In this document: piece after piece, positions 9,094 to 17,466 of the stretch | Layout of the letters: the number at the start of each line of letters is the position of its first letter | How positions within the stretch are numbered: the first letter of the stretch is position 1 | NCBI GenBank assembly: GCA_944389085.1 | Contig: CALXLB010000040.1 | Location: 1 to 32,680, forward strand | Direction: 5' to 3' | Source of the DNA: an uncultured Spirochaetaceae bacterium | Lineage (GTDB): Bacteria; Spirochaetota; Spirochaetia; Sphaerochaetales; Sphaerochaetaceae | Length of the DNA stretch: 32,680 nt | Notes under the pieces: model-generated | What the model was told of the DNA's origin: nothing | The model's input: the letters and a program-made list of their open reading frames with translations, nothing else | Databases searched by the model: none | Position numbers and translations under genes: made by a program

Positions 9094-9600
9094 ATGGAAA
9101 GGAATGAAGTCATCGCGATTCTTGAGAAAGAGAATATCGGATATGAAAGTATCAGGCATAAGGCAGTCTTCTCGATAAAAGAGATGATTGATGCTGATGT
9201 GAAGAATCCTGAGCGCATTGCAAAGAATCTCTTTCTGCGCGATGACAAGAAGCGTGCTTATTACCTTGTCTCTGTCAGAAATGATAAGGCAGTTGATCTG
9301 AAAGCACTGAGGGCCGCGATACAGTCCAGACCTCTTTCCTTTGCATCTGAAGAGGATCTGAAAGCAATACTTTCACTTGGAAAGGGAGAGGTGACTCCAT
9401 TCGGGCTTCTCGATGACAGGGATCATAAGGCCTTTTTCATTCTTGATGAATACTTTGAAGATGGGATTATCGGTATACATCCTGATGATAATTCTGAGAC
9501 GATTTTCCTGAAAACATCTGATTTGCTGAGTCTTTTTTCAGGTTATGAAGTTTCCTGGAAAATTGTTGAAATCCCAGAAAAAACTCCAGAAAACCGATAA
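9094..9600 (+). CDS. Prolyl-tRNA deacylase PrdX-like editing protein (YbaK/ProX family)
   Basis: 168 residues from ATG 9094, which has AAGAGG 5 nt upstream; a longer in-frame start at 9055 lacks this. The protein matches the free-standing YbaK/PrdX fold that hydrolyses mischarged Ala- or Cys-tRNA(Pro). Recognisable elements are the N-terminal helix and strand with YESIRHKAVFSIKEM, the KNLFLRDDKKRAYYLVSV block, LSFASEEDLKAIL, GEVTPFGLLDD and the HPDDNSETIFL strand. It stands between the tgt operon and the pilus locus. The 137 bp between tgt and this gene hold no RNA gene or strong promoter that I can see. Confidence 0.85.
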   Translation: MERNEVIAILEKENIGYESIRHKAVFSIKEMIDADVKNPERIAKNLFLRDDKKRAYYLVSVRNDKAVDLKALRAAIQSRPLSFASEEDLKAILSLGKGEVTPFGLLDDRDHKAFFILDEYFEDGIIGIHPDDNSETIFLKTSDLLSLFSGYEVSWKIVEIPEKTPENR

Positions 9601-9639
9601 ATCGTGATAATAATCCGATAAATATTCATTATCCGAAGG

Positions 9640-9668
9640 TTTACAAACAATTGAACATTACCTAAAAT
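9640..9668 (+). promoter_or_regulatory. Sigma70-like promoter of the chaperone-usher operon
   Basis: A -35 element TTTACA (9640-9645) and a -10 element TAAAAT (9663-9668) are separated by exactly 17 bp, in AT-rich sequence 40 bp after the end of the PrdX-like gene. It would start transcription near 9675 and give a leader of about 218 nt before the chaperone ATG. The match is good but has not been tested experimentally. Confidence 0.6.
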
Positions 9669-9892
9669 ATTGATACCAAGACGAAGGGAAGGGGTGTCCT
9701 GAAATCTTGGAGCAGGAAGGTAAGCGCAGAGAGCGGCTCTTGTTACCTTCTTCCTTCTCGTCAAAGTTTCCTGTCCAAAGCAGCGAAGCTGTCTGGTTAT
9801 ACCAGGCTGGGGGGGGTAATTTGTAGTTCGTTATCTCGCTTAGAGGTTTTGAACATGTCTTCGGAGCTTTGCTCCTTAAGGGAGGGACATGC
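9669..9892 (+). promoter_or_regulatory. Long structured 5' leader of the pilus operon
   Basis: No gene is visible here. Four candidate stems can be drawn: CCAAGA/TCTTGG (9676-9681 with 9705-9710); GAAGGTAA/TTACCTTC (9716-9723 with 9743-9750) enclosing AGAG/CTCT; CTGGT/ACCAG (9793-9797 with 9801-9805); and GGAGC/GCTCC (9863-9867 with 9871-9875). The second stem is followed by a pyrimidine-rich tract (9751-9761). The last stem ends next to the Shine-Dalgarno AAGGGAGGG (9878-9886), and an extended pairing would occupy its first bases. I recognise no known riboswitch consensus. Attenuation or translational control is an inference. Confidence 0.5.
9809..9816 (+). repeat. G8 homopolymer tract in the pilus-operon leader
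   Basis: Eight consecutive G residues lie 77 bp upstream of the chaperone ATG, just after the CTGGT/ACCAG hairpin. Tracts of this kind are prone to slipped-strand length change. In Treponema pallidum, poly-G tracts near the start sites of tpr genes are known to modulate expression. A similar effect here is an inference from position and sequence only. Confidence 0.75.
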
Positions 9893-10630
9893 ATGAAAAC
9901 TAAGCGGTTATTTTTTATACTGCTTTTGTTTGTGATTTTAGCTGGTAGCCTCTTTGCTTACCAGCTATCACCACTTAATGTGACGTATGATCCGGCAGGC
10001 GCAGGAAGTGCCAGGGTCTATACGATTGTAAATGATTCAGACGAGCCTATAGCTATCGAGGTCTCTGCGGAACAGAGAATCATCGATATCGATGGCAATG
10101 AAGTCAATCAAGACGGTTCAGCTTATTTCTCGATTCAGCCTTCAAGGATGATTATCCGTCCTGATTCCACGCAGCTTGTCCGCGTCCAGTACAGAGGACC
10201 TCAGACAGTTACGAGAGAGCTCTCTTTCAGGATCATTTCTGAGCAGATAGCTATGCCTCGCGGTGCGCAGGATCAGAACCAGGGCCAGATGATTTCTTTC
10301 CTTTTTGTTTATTCAACATCAGCTTATGTCCGTCCGACACGTGTCGTAGAGAGTGTCACACCGACAGTGACAGAAAGAGAGGATAGTAAGCTTGAGATTG
10401 TTCTGGAGAACACAGGCAGTGTCCACCAGATGCTCAACAGTCTTACTGTCACTCTTACTGGAGACAATGGTGCAGTGTATTCTCTCACAGAAGAGGAGCT
10501 TCAGCCTCTTCTCGGACAGAATCTGCTGACAGCTTCAAAGCTGAGAAGCGTGATTGATATGCCTGCTGCTCTTGCAGACGCAGAGAGCATCACAGCATCT
10601 ATCAGTTACGACTATTCATATTCAGCTTAA
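9893..10630 (+). CDS. PapD/FimC-like periplasmic pilus chaperone
   Basis: 245 residues from ATG 9893, six nt after a strong AAGGGAGGG; an earlier in-frame start lacks an RBS. Residues 1-22 form a signal peptide ending near SLFA. The first Ig-like domain carries VYTIVNDSDEPIAIEV, then the diagnostic strand pair SIQPSRMIIRPDSTQLVRV and ELSFRIISEQIAMP. The linker strand FLFVYSTSAYVRP matches the 'hydrophobic strand-yVRP' seen in this family. A second Ig-like domain follows with KLEIVLENTGSVHQML. Such chaperones complete the incomplete Ig fold of pilin subunits by donor-strand complementation and hand them to the usher. The charged anchor residues of classical PapD are not obvious, which suggests the archaic/alternative branch. 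It is the first gene of the locus, 24 nt before the usher. Confidence 0.85.
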   Translation: MKTKRLFFILLLFVILAGSLFAYQLSPLNVTYDPAGAGSARVYTIVNDSDEPIAIEVSAEQRIIDIDGNEVNQDGSAYFSIQPSRMIIRPDSTQLVRVQYRGPQTVTRELSFRIISEQIAMPRGAQDQNQGQMISFLFVYSTSAYVRPTRVVESVTPTVTEREDSKLEIVLENTGSVHQMLNSLTVTLTGDNGAVYSLTEEELQPLLGQNLLTASKLRSVIDMPAALADAESITASISYDYSYSA

Positions 10631-10654
10631 CCGGAAATAAACAAGAAGGATTGA

Positions 10655-13600
10655 ATGAAACCCAGAGATAAGAGGGTTTATGTCAAGTACGCCCTTATGA
10701 CCTTATTTTCCATTTCCACAGCCACAGGAACTGCTGTTCTGGCTTTTCAGAAAAGCCTGACAGAAAGCTTTGTCGTGCTTTTATCATCCGCAGTTCTCCT
10801 GGTGTCATCTGCACTGCTCGGTGTATCAATCACTGGTAGTACGGATAACACGAAGAGAACGGCTCTTCTTGTCTTTTCAATAGGTGTTCTTGTATTGTTC
10901 GTCGGATCAGCTGCCTGGATTCTTTTCTCCCAAAATGATGAAGAGGCGGCAGATGGACAATATGCTGAGATTATCACCCCCACTAAACCCATCAGCAGCA
11001 ATGTCACCGATACTGAAAACATTGAAGAGCCCGTCTCTTCTTTAAATGAAGCGGTAAACATTGAAAGAGAAGGGGATGAATCTGCTGTCACGGCTTCTGT
11101 ACCAACGCTCTCAGCTGTGACATCTGTTATCATTACTCCGGAAATCGTCAATGTTGAACCCAGACGGCCTGAAGCTTCTGCTGTCACTGCAAGCTCTGAG
11201 ATAATCCCGGACTCAGAGATTGTGAACATCACCCCCAGAGTTCCGGATTCTCCTTCTCTCTCTGTTGTTTCTTTTGCACTCCCTGAAGAGAACATCATAG
11301 ATGTCGAAGCAAGGATGCCTGAACCATGTACAGTAGAAGCTGAAAGCCTGCTTATCCCTGAGACGATTGATATTTCTCCGCGTCTTCCATCTCCTGCAGT
11401 CATATCATCAGAAACATCTGTGAGAGCGGATGCGGAAGAAGTACTCGTGACGCCAAAACCTCCTCAGATTGCGGAACCGGAAGCTGTGACGGGTCTCAAT
11501 AATCATCCAGTGATTGTAAAGCTTCCAGAGATGCCGAAGCTGGAGGTAGAGACAGAAATCAGCAATATCCCGGAAGTAATCAGCATAAAGGTTTGTATCC
11601 CTGATATACCTTCCATCAAGGCTGAAACTTACAGCGTCATTGACATAGTACCAAGAGAAATTCCTGCAGAAGCTGCAATGATTTCAGAGACGGAAATGAA
11701 GTCACAGCCTGAGATCATCAGCATTAAACCAAGAGTTCCAGAAACAGCAAGCATCGAGGCAGAGACAGCAGTTGAAGAAATCCCTGCCATCATAGACATT
11801 GAACCAAGGCTTCCAGAGATTACAAAGCTCAGTGCTTCTTCTACGATAATCACAGATCCAGCGATCATCACCATCTCTCCGAGAGTTCCATCTGCACCGC
11901 TTGCAAGTGCTGAGACAGCTATATCTGAGATACCTGTCGTCGTGAACATCCCAGCACCTGAACCGGAGGTGGAAATAATTGAAGAAGAAGTTCTTCCTGA
12001 GCCAGAACCTATAGAAACTGTTGAAGAGACAGCAGATGATTTCTTCTTCGGCCTTTCCCCTGAGGAAGCTGACTTCTGGGCTTCCTTCTACATCGAAGGT
12101 GAGGATGAGCTTTCGCTCTTAGATGGTATCTATTACATGGATCTTATCATCAACGGCTCATATGTTGGTCCTATTGAAGTCGAAGCTGCCACTCAGGAGA
12201 TTTCTCTCAGGAGCAGTGAGTTCGAGTCATATATTTCCGATTCTGTCATCGATGAACTGAAGGATTCGATTTTCTCAGACGGTGATAAATATATCTCACT
12301 GGAGAATCTGCGCAGTCTGGGAATCTCGGCTTCTTATGATGTTAATACTTATGAAGTTTTTGTTGACTTTGCACCTACGGATATGCCTGTTCAGGTGCTG
12401 AGCATCCGTGGCAACTCAAGAAGAAGCGTATTCCGTCCTATAACAGGCGGCATGATGCTTGATCCTGCTGTCTTTGTCCTGAGGACCAACTGGGAGCTTT
12501 CCGGTTATACGAATTCCTTCAGATATTTCAACTGGAAGAACTCATTGAGATTCTCTTTCACATCAAATAATACTGGACGCCTGTTTGATGTGAACTTCAA
12601 TTTCAGCTATTACCTTAATTTCTCGTTGTCTTCGATAAACTTCCGCATGGGTTCATATAGGTTCTACACTGATTTCCAGGATGCCATGATCCGTCTTTCC
12701 TGGGGAAATATCTCTTCAGATGTGCTTTCTCCGAGGGGAAGGGCATTCGGTGTCAGGTTCGACAGGAGCTATGTCTATGGAGACTCGAATGCAAGCAGGA
12801 AGAGCTACCTAGAGAAAATGCTGATTATCGACAAGGAATCTGAAGTGATAATCTATAACGAAGGTAAGGAGATCTTCCGCCGTACCCTTGATCCTGGCAG
12901 CTATAAGCTTGAGGATTTCATACTTTACACTGGTGCTAACACAATACTCATCAGAGTAGAACCTCTCGATGGATCGGCACCAAGCGAGCAGACGATTGAG
13001 ATAATGTATTCCGGTTCGCTTCTCCCTCCTGGAGAGATCCAGTATGGAGCTGCATTGCTTACCGGAAGGGAAACATCCTCGAGAAAGGATGAGAGTGCAG
13101 ATGTTCTTTCTATCAAGCTTGGAAATCAGTATCTGAAATATGACTGGAAGAATGTGGTTCTTTCGGGATATATCAAAGCAGGTCTTACAGATACCCTTAC
13201 TCTCAATGCAACGCTTGGTCTGCAGAATTATCCTGAGGAGAACAGGGGATGGAATCCCAGAATCAGGCTTAATACGGAACTTACACATGCCAATATTCTT
13301 GGCACAACCCGGTATAACCTCAACCTTGGCGAATATATGAATGATCAGGGTACATTCGGTATCCCGAGAATCTATGCAAGAATCAGCCATCAGGTATCTA
13401 CTGGCTGGACACCTATTTCATCGCTGAATTTCAGTTTCACATATTCGAATCCTGAAGAAACTGGCGTCGCAGATAGGCATCGTTTCTCCCTCTCGACAAG
13501 CTTATCAGGCAGAGTCGGTATATTCTCCTGGAGCACAGGTCTCTCTGGAACCCTTTATTCCGATGTCCTTAACCGTTTCTCATGGAGCTGGTCGAATACA

Positions 13601-14671
13601 CTGAGTTTCTCATTCTCCAGGAACTTCTGGATAACAGGTTCAATGTTCCTTAGCGGAAGCGGTGTGGAGAATGTTCCAGCAGTCAGCGGCAGAGTCTATG
13701 CAACAGTAAGATTTGGCGGTGGTTCTGTTTCTGCTTCCTCTGGATTCAAGGATCTGAGTGTTTCTGCAAATTACAGCAATGGACCGCACTCTGTCTCAGG
13801 AAGCATCGGAACCAGCAATTTCACCAATCCTGCTGCCTACAATATCGATGCTGATTACAGCTTTAACGGTAAGTGGGTCGATGTCTCTGTCGGAGCCGGT
13901 ACTTCACTTGCGTTTAATGATGGAAACGCCAGCTTCTCATTGTCCACAACCACTGTCTTTGCAGATGGCATGTTTGCTATCGGTTCTTACATACCAACGA
14001 ACTTCCTGCTTATCAGGCAGTATGATGCACTGAAGGGTAATAAGCTCAGCGTAGGTTCTGCAGGCTCATCCAGAACTGACGAGCTTGATTCTTCTTTCGG
14101 AACTTCTGTATATACAGGTCTTTCTGCAACAAGAGGAACCGCATTCAGCCTCTATAGCTCAAACGACAGTTCTTTCAGCGGTACGCAGATCTTTGATATC
14201 AACGTACCTCCATCAGATCTCTATGGCTATGTGCTGAGACTCAGGGCGGATGCAAAATATGCTGTTACAGGAACAGTCACGCTTCCCGATGGAACGCTCC
14301 TTTATAATGGCTCATCTCCGCTTTATGAATATTCAATCGGTGAAAATGGTGAAGTTGTTCTTACAGCAACTGATGATTATGTCTTCACAGATGCAGATGG
14401 CCGATTCACAGTCTCTGACCTTGCACCTGGCAGCTATGCTTTCGATATCATGTATGGCTCTGAGTGGATTCTTGCAGTATTCACGGTAGAGAATCTGGAA
14501 TCATCTGCTTCTGATATCCAGGTATTGCAGCAATTAGAGATGGTTGGAAATGATGAAGTGGTACTTCCTTCTGTCTATTCTGGCGTCACATATTATGACT
14601 TCAGCAAAGTCATTACAAATGAAGAATTCTGGCAGATGCTTTATCCGGAATTCGGGGAGGTGGCAGTATGA
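10655..14671 (+). CDS. Usher-like outer-membrane pilus assembly protein with inner-membrane anchor and repeat linker
   Basis: 1338 residues; ushers are usually about 800-880. Residues 12-31, 38-59 and 69-91 are hydrophobic helices with positive charges on the predicted cytoplasmic sides and no ordinary signal peptide. Residues ~162-448 are degenerate Pro/Ile repeats ending in an acidic Pro-Glu stretch. Usher homology starts at about 485 (GIYYMDLIINGSYVG, an N-domain signature). An alternating beta-barrel region with many aromatic strands follows. A plug-like domain sits at ~718-800, with ESEVIIYNEGKEIFRR, LDPGSYKLEDFILYTGAN and SLLPPGEIQYGAALLTGRE, the most diagnostic part. The barrel resumes to ~1190. 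A C-terminal beta-sandwich (~1197-1292) with VTGTVTLPDGTLLYNG and DADGRFTVSDLAPGSYAF resembles carboxypeptidase-regulatory/usher C-terminal domains. It overlaps the first subunit gene by 4 bp. A signal-peptidase site after VGSA (~83-86) could release the barrel instead. Confidence 0.82.
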   Translation: MKPRDKRVYVKYALMTLFSISTATGTAVLAFQKSLTESFVVLLSSAVLLVSSALLGVSITGSTDNTKRTALLVFSIGVLVLFVGSAAWILFSQNDEEAADGQYAEIITPTKPISSNVTDTENIEEPVSSLNEAVNIEREGDESAVTASVPTLSAVTSVIITPEIVNVEPRRPEASAVTASSEIIPDSEIVNITPRVPDSPSLSVVSFALPEENIIDVEARMPEPCTVEAESLLIPETIDISPRLPSPAVISSETSVRADAEEVLVTPKPPQIAEPEAVTGLNNHPVIVKLPEMPKLEVETEISNIPEVISIKVCIPDIPSIKAETYSVIDIVPREIPAEAAMISETEMKSQPEIISIKPRVPETASIEAETAVEEIPAIIDIEPRLPEITKLSASSTIITDPAIITISPRVPSAPLASAETAISEIPVVVNIPAPEPEVEIIEEEVLPEPEPIETVEETADDFFFGLSPEEADFWASFYIEGEDELSLLDGIYYMDLIINGSYVGPIEVEAATQEISLRSSEFESYISDSVIDELKDSIFSDGDKYISLENLRSLGISASYDVNTYEVFVDFAPTDMPVQVLSIRGNSRRSVFRPITGGMMLDPAVFVLRTNWELSGYTNSFRYFNWKNSLRFSFTSNNTGRLFDVNFNFSYYLNFSLSSINFRMGSYRFYTDFQDAMIRLSWGNISSDVLSPRGRAFGVRFDRSYVYGDSNASRKSYLEKMLIIDKESEVIIYNEGKEIFRRTLDPGSYKLEDFILYTGANTILIRVEPLDGSAPSEQTIEIMYSGSLLPPGEIQYGAALLTGRETSSRKDESADVLSIKLGNQYLKYDWKNVVLSGYIKAGLTDTLTLNATLGLQNYPEENRGWNPRIRLNTELTHANILGTTRYNLNLGEYMNDQGTFGIPRIYARISHQVSTGWTPISSLNFSFTYSNPEETGVADRHRFSLSTSLSGRVGIFSWSTGLSGTLYSDVLNRFSWSWSNTLSFSFSRNFWITGSMFLSGSGVENVPAVSGRVYATVRFGGGSVSASSGFKDLSVSANYSNGPHSVSGSIGTSNFTNPAAYNIDADYSFNGKWVDVSVGAGTSLAFNDGNASFSLSTTTVFADGMFAIGSYIPTNFLLIRQYDALKGNKLSVGSAGSSRTDELDSSFGTSVYTGLSATRGTAFSLYSSNDSSFSGTQIFDINVPPSDLYGYVLRLRADAKYAVTGTVTLPDGTLLYNGSSPLYEYSIGENGEVVLTATDDYVFTDADGRFTVSDLAPGSYAFDIMYGSEWILAVFTVENLESSASDIQVLQQLEMVGNDEVVLPSVYSGVTYYDFSKVITNEEFWQMLYPEFGEVAV
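11138..11998 (+). repeat. Degenerate ~24-residue tandem repeats in the usher linker
   Basis: About twelve units occupy residues ~162-448 of the usher-like protein. The core is [P]-x-[IV]-[IV]-x-[IV]-x-P-R-x-P followed by an Ala/Ser/Glu segment. Examples are PEIVNVEPRRPE, SEIVNITPRVPD, PEIISIKPRVPE, PAIIDIEPRLPE and PAIITISPRVPS. The DNA copies have diverged, so this is a protein-level repeat and not a CRISPR or satellite. The composition (extended hydrophobics alternating with prolines, then a Pro-Glu tail) suits a stiff periplasm-spanning linker, comparable in idea to TonB. Confidence 0.8.
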
Positions 14672-15369
14672 GAAAGCTTGTCTCCTTAATTCTGATCTTC
14701 CTTGTTGCGTTCACCATGTATGCAGCTGAAGGCTATGATGAGTTCACAATCAGAGCATTCAAGACAGGTTTTGAAGAAACTAATCTTGTTATAAATGATC
14801 GTACAACGCAGATTGATGTTCCATTGGAAGAGGGCGGAAACATTGAGCTGAATCCGATTCTTGACAGGCTTCTTGGCTCTACATCCACAAGTGCGGATAG
14901 ATTATCGGCTTTCGTTGTTTTCTCTTACAGAATCGAGAGCAATAAAGCTGACAATTTTGATCTGACTGTCACGCTATCAGAGCTGAAGAGGCAGATGAAT
15001 CAAGGGGAGACTCTTGGAGAGAAAGATACGATCAAGGTTCTTTATCAGATAGGCAATTTCAATGAAGTCTTTGCGGGTTTTGCAAGTGATGGGCAAGGGC
15101 AGTCCTCGACATCACCCGATGGTTCAAAAATAAAAGGGCCGGGTAACTCCAGCAGCCATATGCCAGCAAACCAGAGCTTATTGGCAGATGGGCAGGATGC
15201 TTCATTCACTATGCAGATTGAAACTACATCAGGAACAGGAACTAACACTACAGATAGAACCTGGATAGCAAGAGGTGCTGTCGGAATGATCATCGACAAC
15301 ACTGAATATAACAATGCTAACCCTGGACAATATATGGCCGAGGCCACTTTGACACTGCAAACACGATAA
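14668..15369 (+). CDS. Secreted pilin-like subunit 1
   Basis: 233 residues. Signal peptide 1-19 (MRKLVSLILIFLVAFTMYA). The mature part is beta-rich and cysteine-free, with a Gly/Ser/Asn-rich loop at about 140-170. It ends in NPGQYMAEATLTLQTR, the Pro-Gly-x-Tyr plus alternating strand shared by most downstream proteins and reminiscent of the last strand of spore-coat-U/archaic pilins. It starts inside the usher stop (ATGA overlap) with GGAGGTGG as RBS, so it is translationally coupled. I recognise no precise family. The pilin role rests on position, secretion signal and the end motif. Confidence 0.65.
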   Translation: MRKLVSLILIFLVAFTMYAAEGYDEFTIRAFKTGFEETNLVINDRTTQIDVPLEEGGNIELNPILDRLLGSTSTSADRLSAFVVFSYRIESNKADNFDLTVTLSELKRQMNQGETLGEKDTIKVLYQIGNFNEVFAGFASDGQGQSSTSPDGSKIKGPGNSSSHMPANQSLLADGQDASFTMQIETTSGTGTNTTDRTWIARGAVGMIIDNTEYNNANPGQYMAEATLTLQTR

Positions 15370-15381
15370 GGAGGATATGAA

Positions 15382-16023
15382 ATGAGAAAATTAATTGTTC
15401 TGATTCTACTGATTTCATCAACAGCAATACTTTATTCAGATCCTCAGCTTGATGTGTCAAAGGAACTTGTATTGCAGGGTTCGTATGGTTCTGTAATGTC
15501 GATAGAAGTCGAACCTATTTCTGCCCAGACCCAGGCTTACCGGTTCGGTATACCTTTTGACATCCAGGATATAAGCGTACAGTCATCAGCTGCTCAAGGC
15601 CGTCCTATTGCTCATTGGACATTCCTTTCGAACTCCACAACGCCTTTCAGTATCGGAATAAATGCTACTAAGCTTACTTATGATGGTGAGAGTGATACAG
15701 ATGTCCCATTGAATTATGAGCTGTTATTCACATATAACGTCTCTTATTTCATCCATGGCAAAGAACAGTCGAATTCTGGAAATTTCACACATTCAACAGT
15801 ATCCCATCCAAATGGAAACATATATCCGATCATATTTGTGAATGAAGATGGCACTACCATCGAGTCTTCCAGCATCGATCTTTCAAGTCTGCGTGGAAGT
15901 GTTGATGGAACAATCTATTTCAAGTTTGCTTCAGGGCAGGAAAATAAAATTGATGATGATAATACTGCACCTCCTGGAAACTACTCTGCACTTGTAACGC
16001 TGACAGTGGAGGTGGGAGCATGA
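15382..16023 (+). CDS. Secreted pilin-like subunit 2
   Basis: 213 residues. Signal peptide to about residue 19 (ending ILYS). AYRFGIPFD at about residue 52 resembles the Gly-Phe motif of the later subunits. The middle has the strand PFSIGINATKLTY, and the end is PPGNYSALVTLTVEVGA with the shared Gly-x-Tyr strand. No cysteine. It follows subunit 1 by 12 bp with a good AAGGAGG, and overlaps the next gene by 4 bp. No named domain recognised. Confidence 0.65.
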   Translation: MRKLIVLILLISSTAILYSDPQLDVSKELVLQGSYGSVMSIEVEPISAQTQAYRFGIPFDIQDISVQSSAAQGRPIAHWTFLSNSTTPFSIGINATKLTYDGESDTDVPLNYELLFTYNVSYFIHGKEQSNSGNFTHSTVSHPNGNIYPIIFVNEDGTTIESSSIDLSSLRGSVDGTIYFKFASGQENKIDDDNTAPPGNYSALVTLTVEVGA

Positions 16024-17465
16024 AGAGAATTTTACTTGCAATTTTTATAATTTTAATTGTATCTGGTAATATTTTTGCAACTGGTGAAAGAGAATACCAA
16101 GAAACGTTAGACGCATTAAATAATTCTTCTCCAAGCACTTTCTATCTTGGACCATTTAATGCAATCACAAATATTAATTTAAATGCAAAATCTTCTTGGC
16201 AGAGTCCAAGACCGGTTCCGGAGCAAGGTGATGGACTTACCGGTACATCTCTTATAAATAATTGGAAACAGCCTTTTGATGATACTCAGATTGTTGTATT
16301 AGGCGCATTGTATTGGGTTCCATATTTAGATTTTTCAAATAACTATGGTGATATTCAATGTTTTGATGCTAAAGAATATTGGGTAAAATTTACTATTGAA
16401 AGTGATAGTTTTGATGGGAAATACTTCTGGTTAACATCTCAGAGCAATCCTGATTCTAAAAGACCATTTAATCTTCAATTAGCAGTTGAATATAGACGCG
16501 AAAATCAATCTACTGATGTTCGCTGGACGAATGGTGATGATAATTTATTAGATACATTTGATCTCAAACAGCCTCAGATTCAGTTTGAAAGGAATGATAG
16601 AAACACTATTTATTACCACACTATTATTGCTAATGTTGGAATAATTCTTCCTGGAGAAATCAACAATGGTACTTTAACCATTGATGGTAAATCCTATCCT
16701 ATAGCTTCTGCCTCAGATTATTCTTCGGAAATAACCGTAACAATGACTCTTATGAAAGGAGGTTATGCATGTTCACCTGATGACTTACCTAGAAACATGG
16801 CGCCAGGCTCTCCAGTTGAATTATCTTATACCTTTCCTTTGTCAGGTTTTTATGATCCAACCATAGAAGCAGGTCCTGATGAATCAAAATATCTGGAACC
16901 AAGCAGTTCTTTGAATATTAATATGCTCCCGAAGGTTGCAAATATGGATCTTCTTTTGGATCAGGGGTCAGAGGTTCCGATTGCTAATTTGGAGTATGCA
17001 ATTTACAACATAAATAATAATCAAGCTTTATCATCTTCAGCAATAATTGAAGATAATGATGTTTTTGTATTTCTTTCTGCCAGTTCAAATCCTTATGCCG
17101 AGAGTAAACGAGGATTTGAATTTGTTCATACAAATGTAACTTCTGAAGAACAGAAGAATAATCAGAACACAATTGGCTATACAATTACCGTACAACCAGA
17201 TGGAAGCTCAGAGATTATCACTTTTGATGGTAAGGATTTTCTAAGTGGTGATGGATCTGCAAATCCGCAAAACAGGATAACAACAGAACATCATGCCGAA
17301 ACATTGAGTCATGCTTCAACTGATATATTTAGACATTGGCACTCTGTAGAAGCTTCTATGAACTTAACACTCGATGCCGTTCCTTACACATTGGATGAAG
17401 GTTATTACCGCAGTTATGTTTACGTTCATGCGATTGTGAATGGCGATAAAGTAGGAGGGCAGTGA
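16020..17465 (+). CDS. Large AT-rich secreted subunit, candidate tip adhesin
   Basis: 481 residues, more than twice the size of the other subunits. Signal peptide 1-20 (MKRILLAIFIILIVSGNIFA). The end, DEGYYRSYVYVHAIV, keeps the Tyr plus strand pattern of the subunit family, so the last ~200 residues may be the pilin-like domain and the first ~250 a receptor-binding domain, as in two-domain adhesins. Two cysteines only (near residues 119 and 250). Base and codon use differ strikingly from the neighbours: many TTA, AAT and ATT codons, and roughly a third G+C by eye against 45-50% in core genes, which suggests transfer or diversifying exchange. It overlaps subunit 2 by 4 bp and ends 1 bp before subunit 4. 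The adhesin role is inferred. Confidence 0.6.
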   Translation: MKRILLAIFIILIVSGNIFATGEREYQETLDALNNSSPSTFYLGPFNAITNINLNAKSSWQSPRPVPEQGDGLTGTSLINNWKQPFDDTQIVVLGALYWVPYLDFSNNYGDIQCFDAKEYWVKFTIESDSFDGKYFWLTSQSNPDSKRPFNLQLAVEYRRENQSTDVRWTNGDDNLLDTFDLKQPQIQFERNDRNTIYYHTIIANVGIILPGEINNGTLTIDGKSYPIASASDYSSEITVTMTLMKGGYACSPDDLPRNMAPGSPVELSYTFPLSGFYDPTIEAGPDESKYLEPSSSLNINMLPKVANMDLLLDQGSEVPIANLEYAIYNINNNQALSSSAIIEDNDVFVFLSASSNPYAESKRGFEFVHTNVTSEEQKNNQNTIGYTITVQPDGSSEIITFDGKDFLSGDGSANPQNRITTEHHAETLSHASTDIFRHWHSVEASMNLTLDAVPYTLDEGYYRSYVYVHAIVNGDKVGGQ

Positions 17466-17466
17466 T

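Noticed and set aside
9797..9822. Second promoter with the G8 tract as its spacer (TTATAC, then TAATTT)
   Set aside because: The -35 match is poor and the spacer is only 14 bp. The upstream TTTACA-17-TAAAAT is much better.
9669..9892. c-di-GMP (GEMM) or other known riboswitch in the pilus leader
   Set aside because: The conserved GEMM core and other familiar aptamer consensus blocks could not be found. Only generic stems are visible.
10747..11949. Two antisense frames rich in Ser/Thr/Ile over the usher linker
   Set aside because: Their repetitive look only mirrors the Pro/Ile repeats on the coding strand.
11138..11998. CRISPR-like or satellite repeat
   Set aside because: The periodicity exists at the protein level only. 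DNA copies differ and there are no constant repeats with unique spacers.
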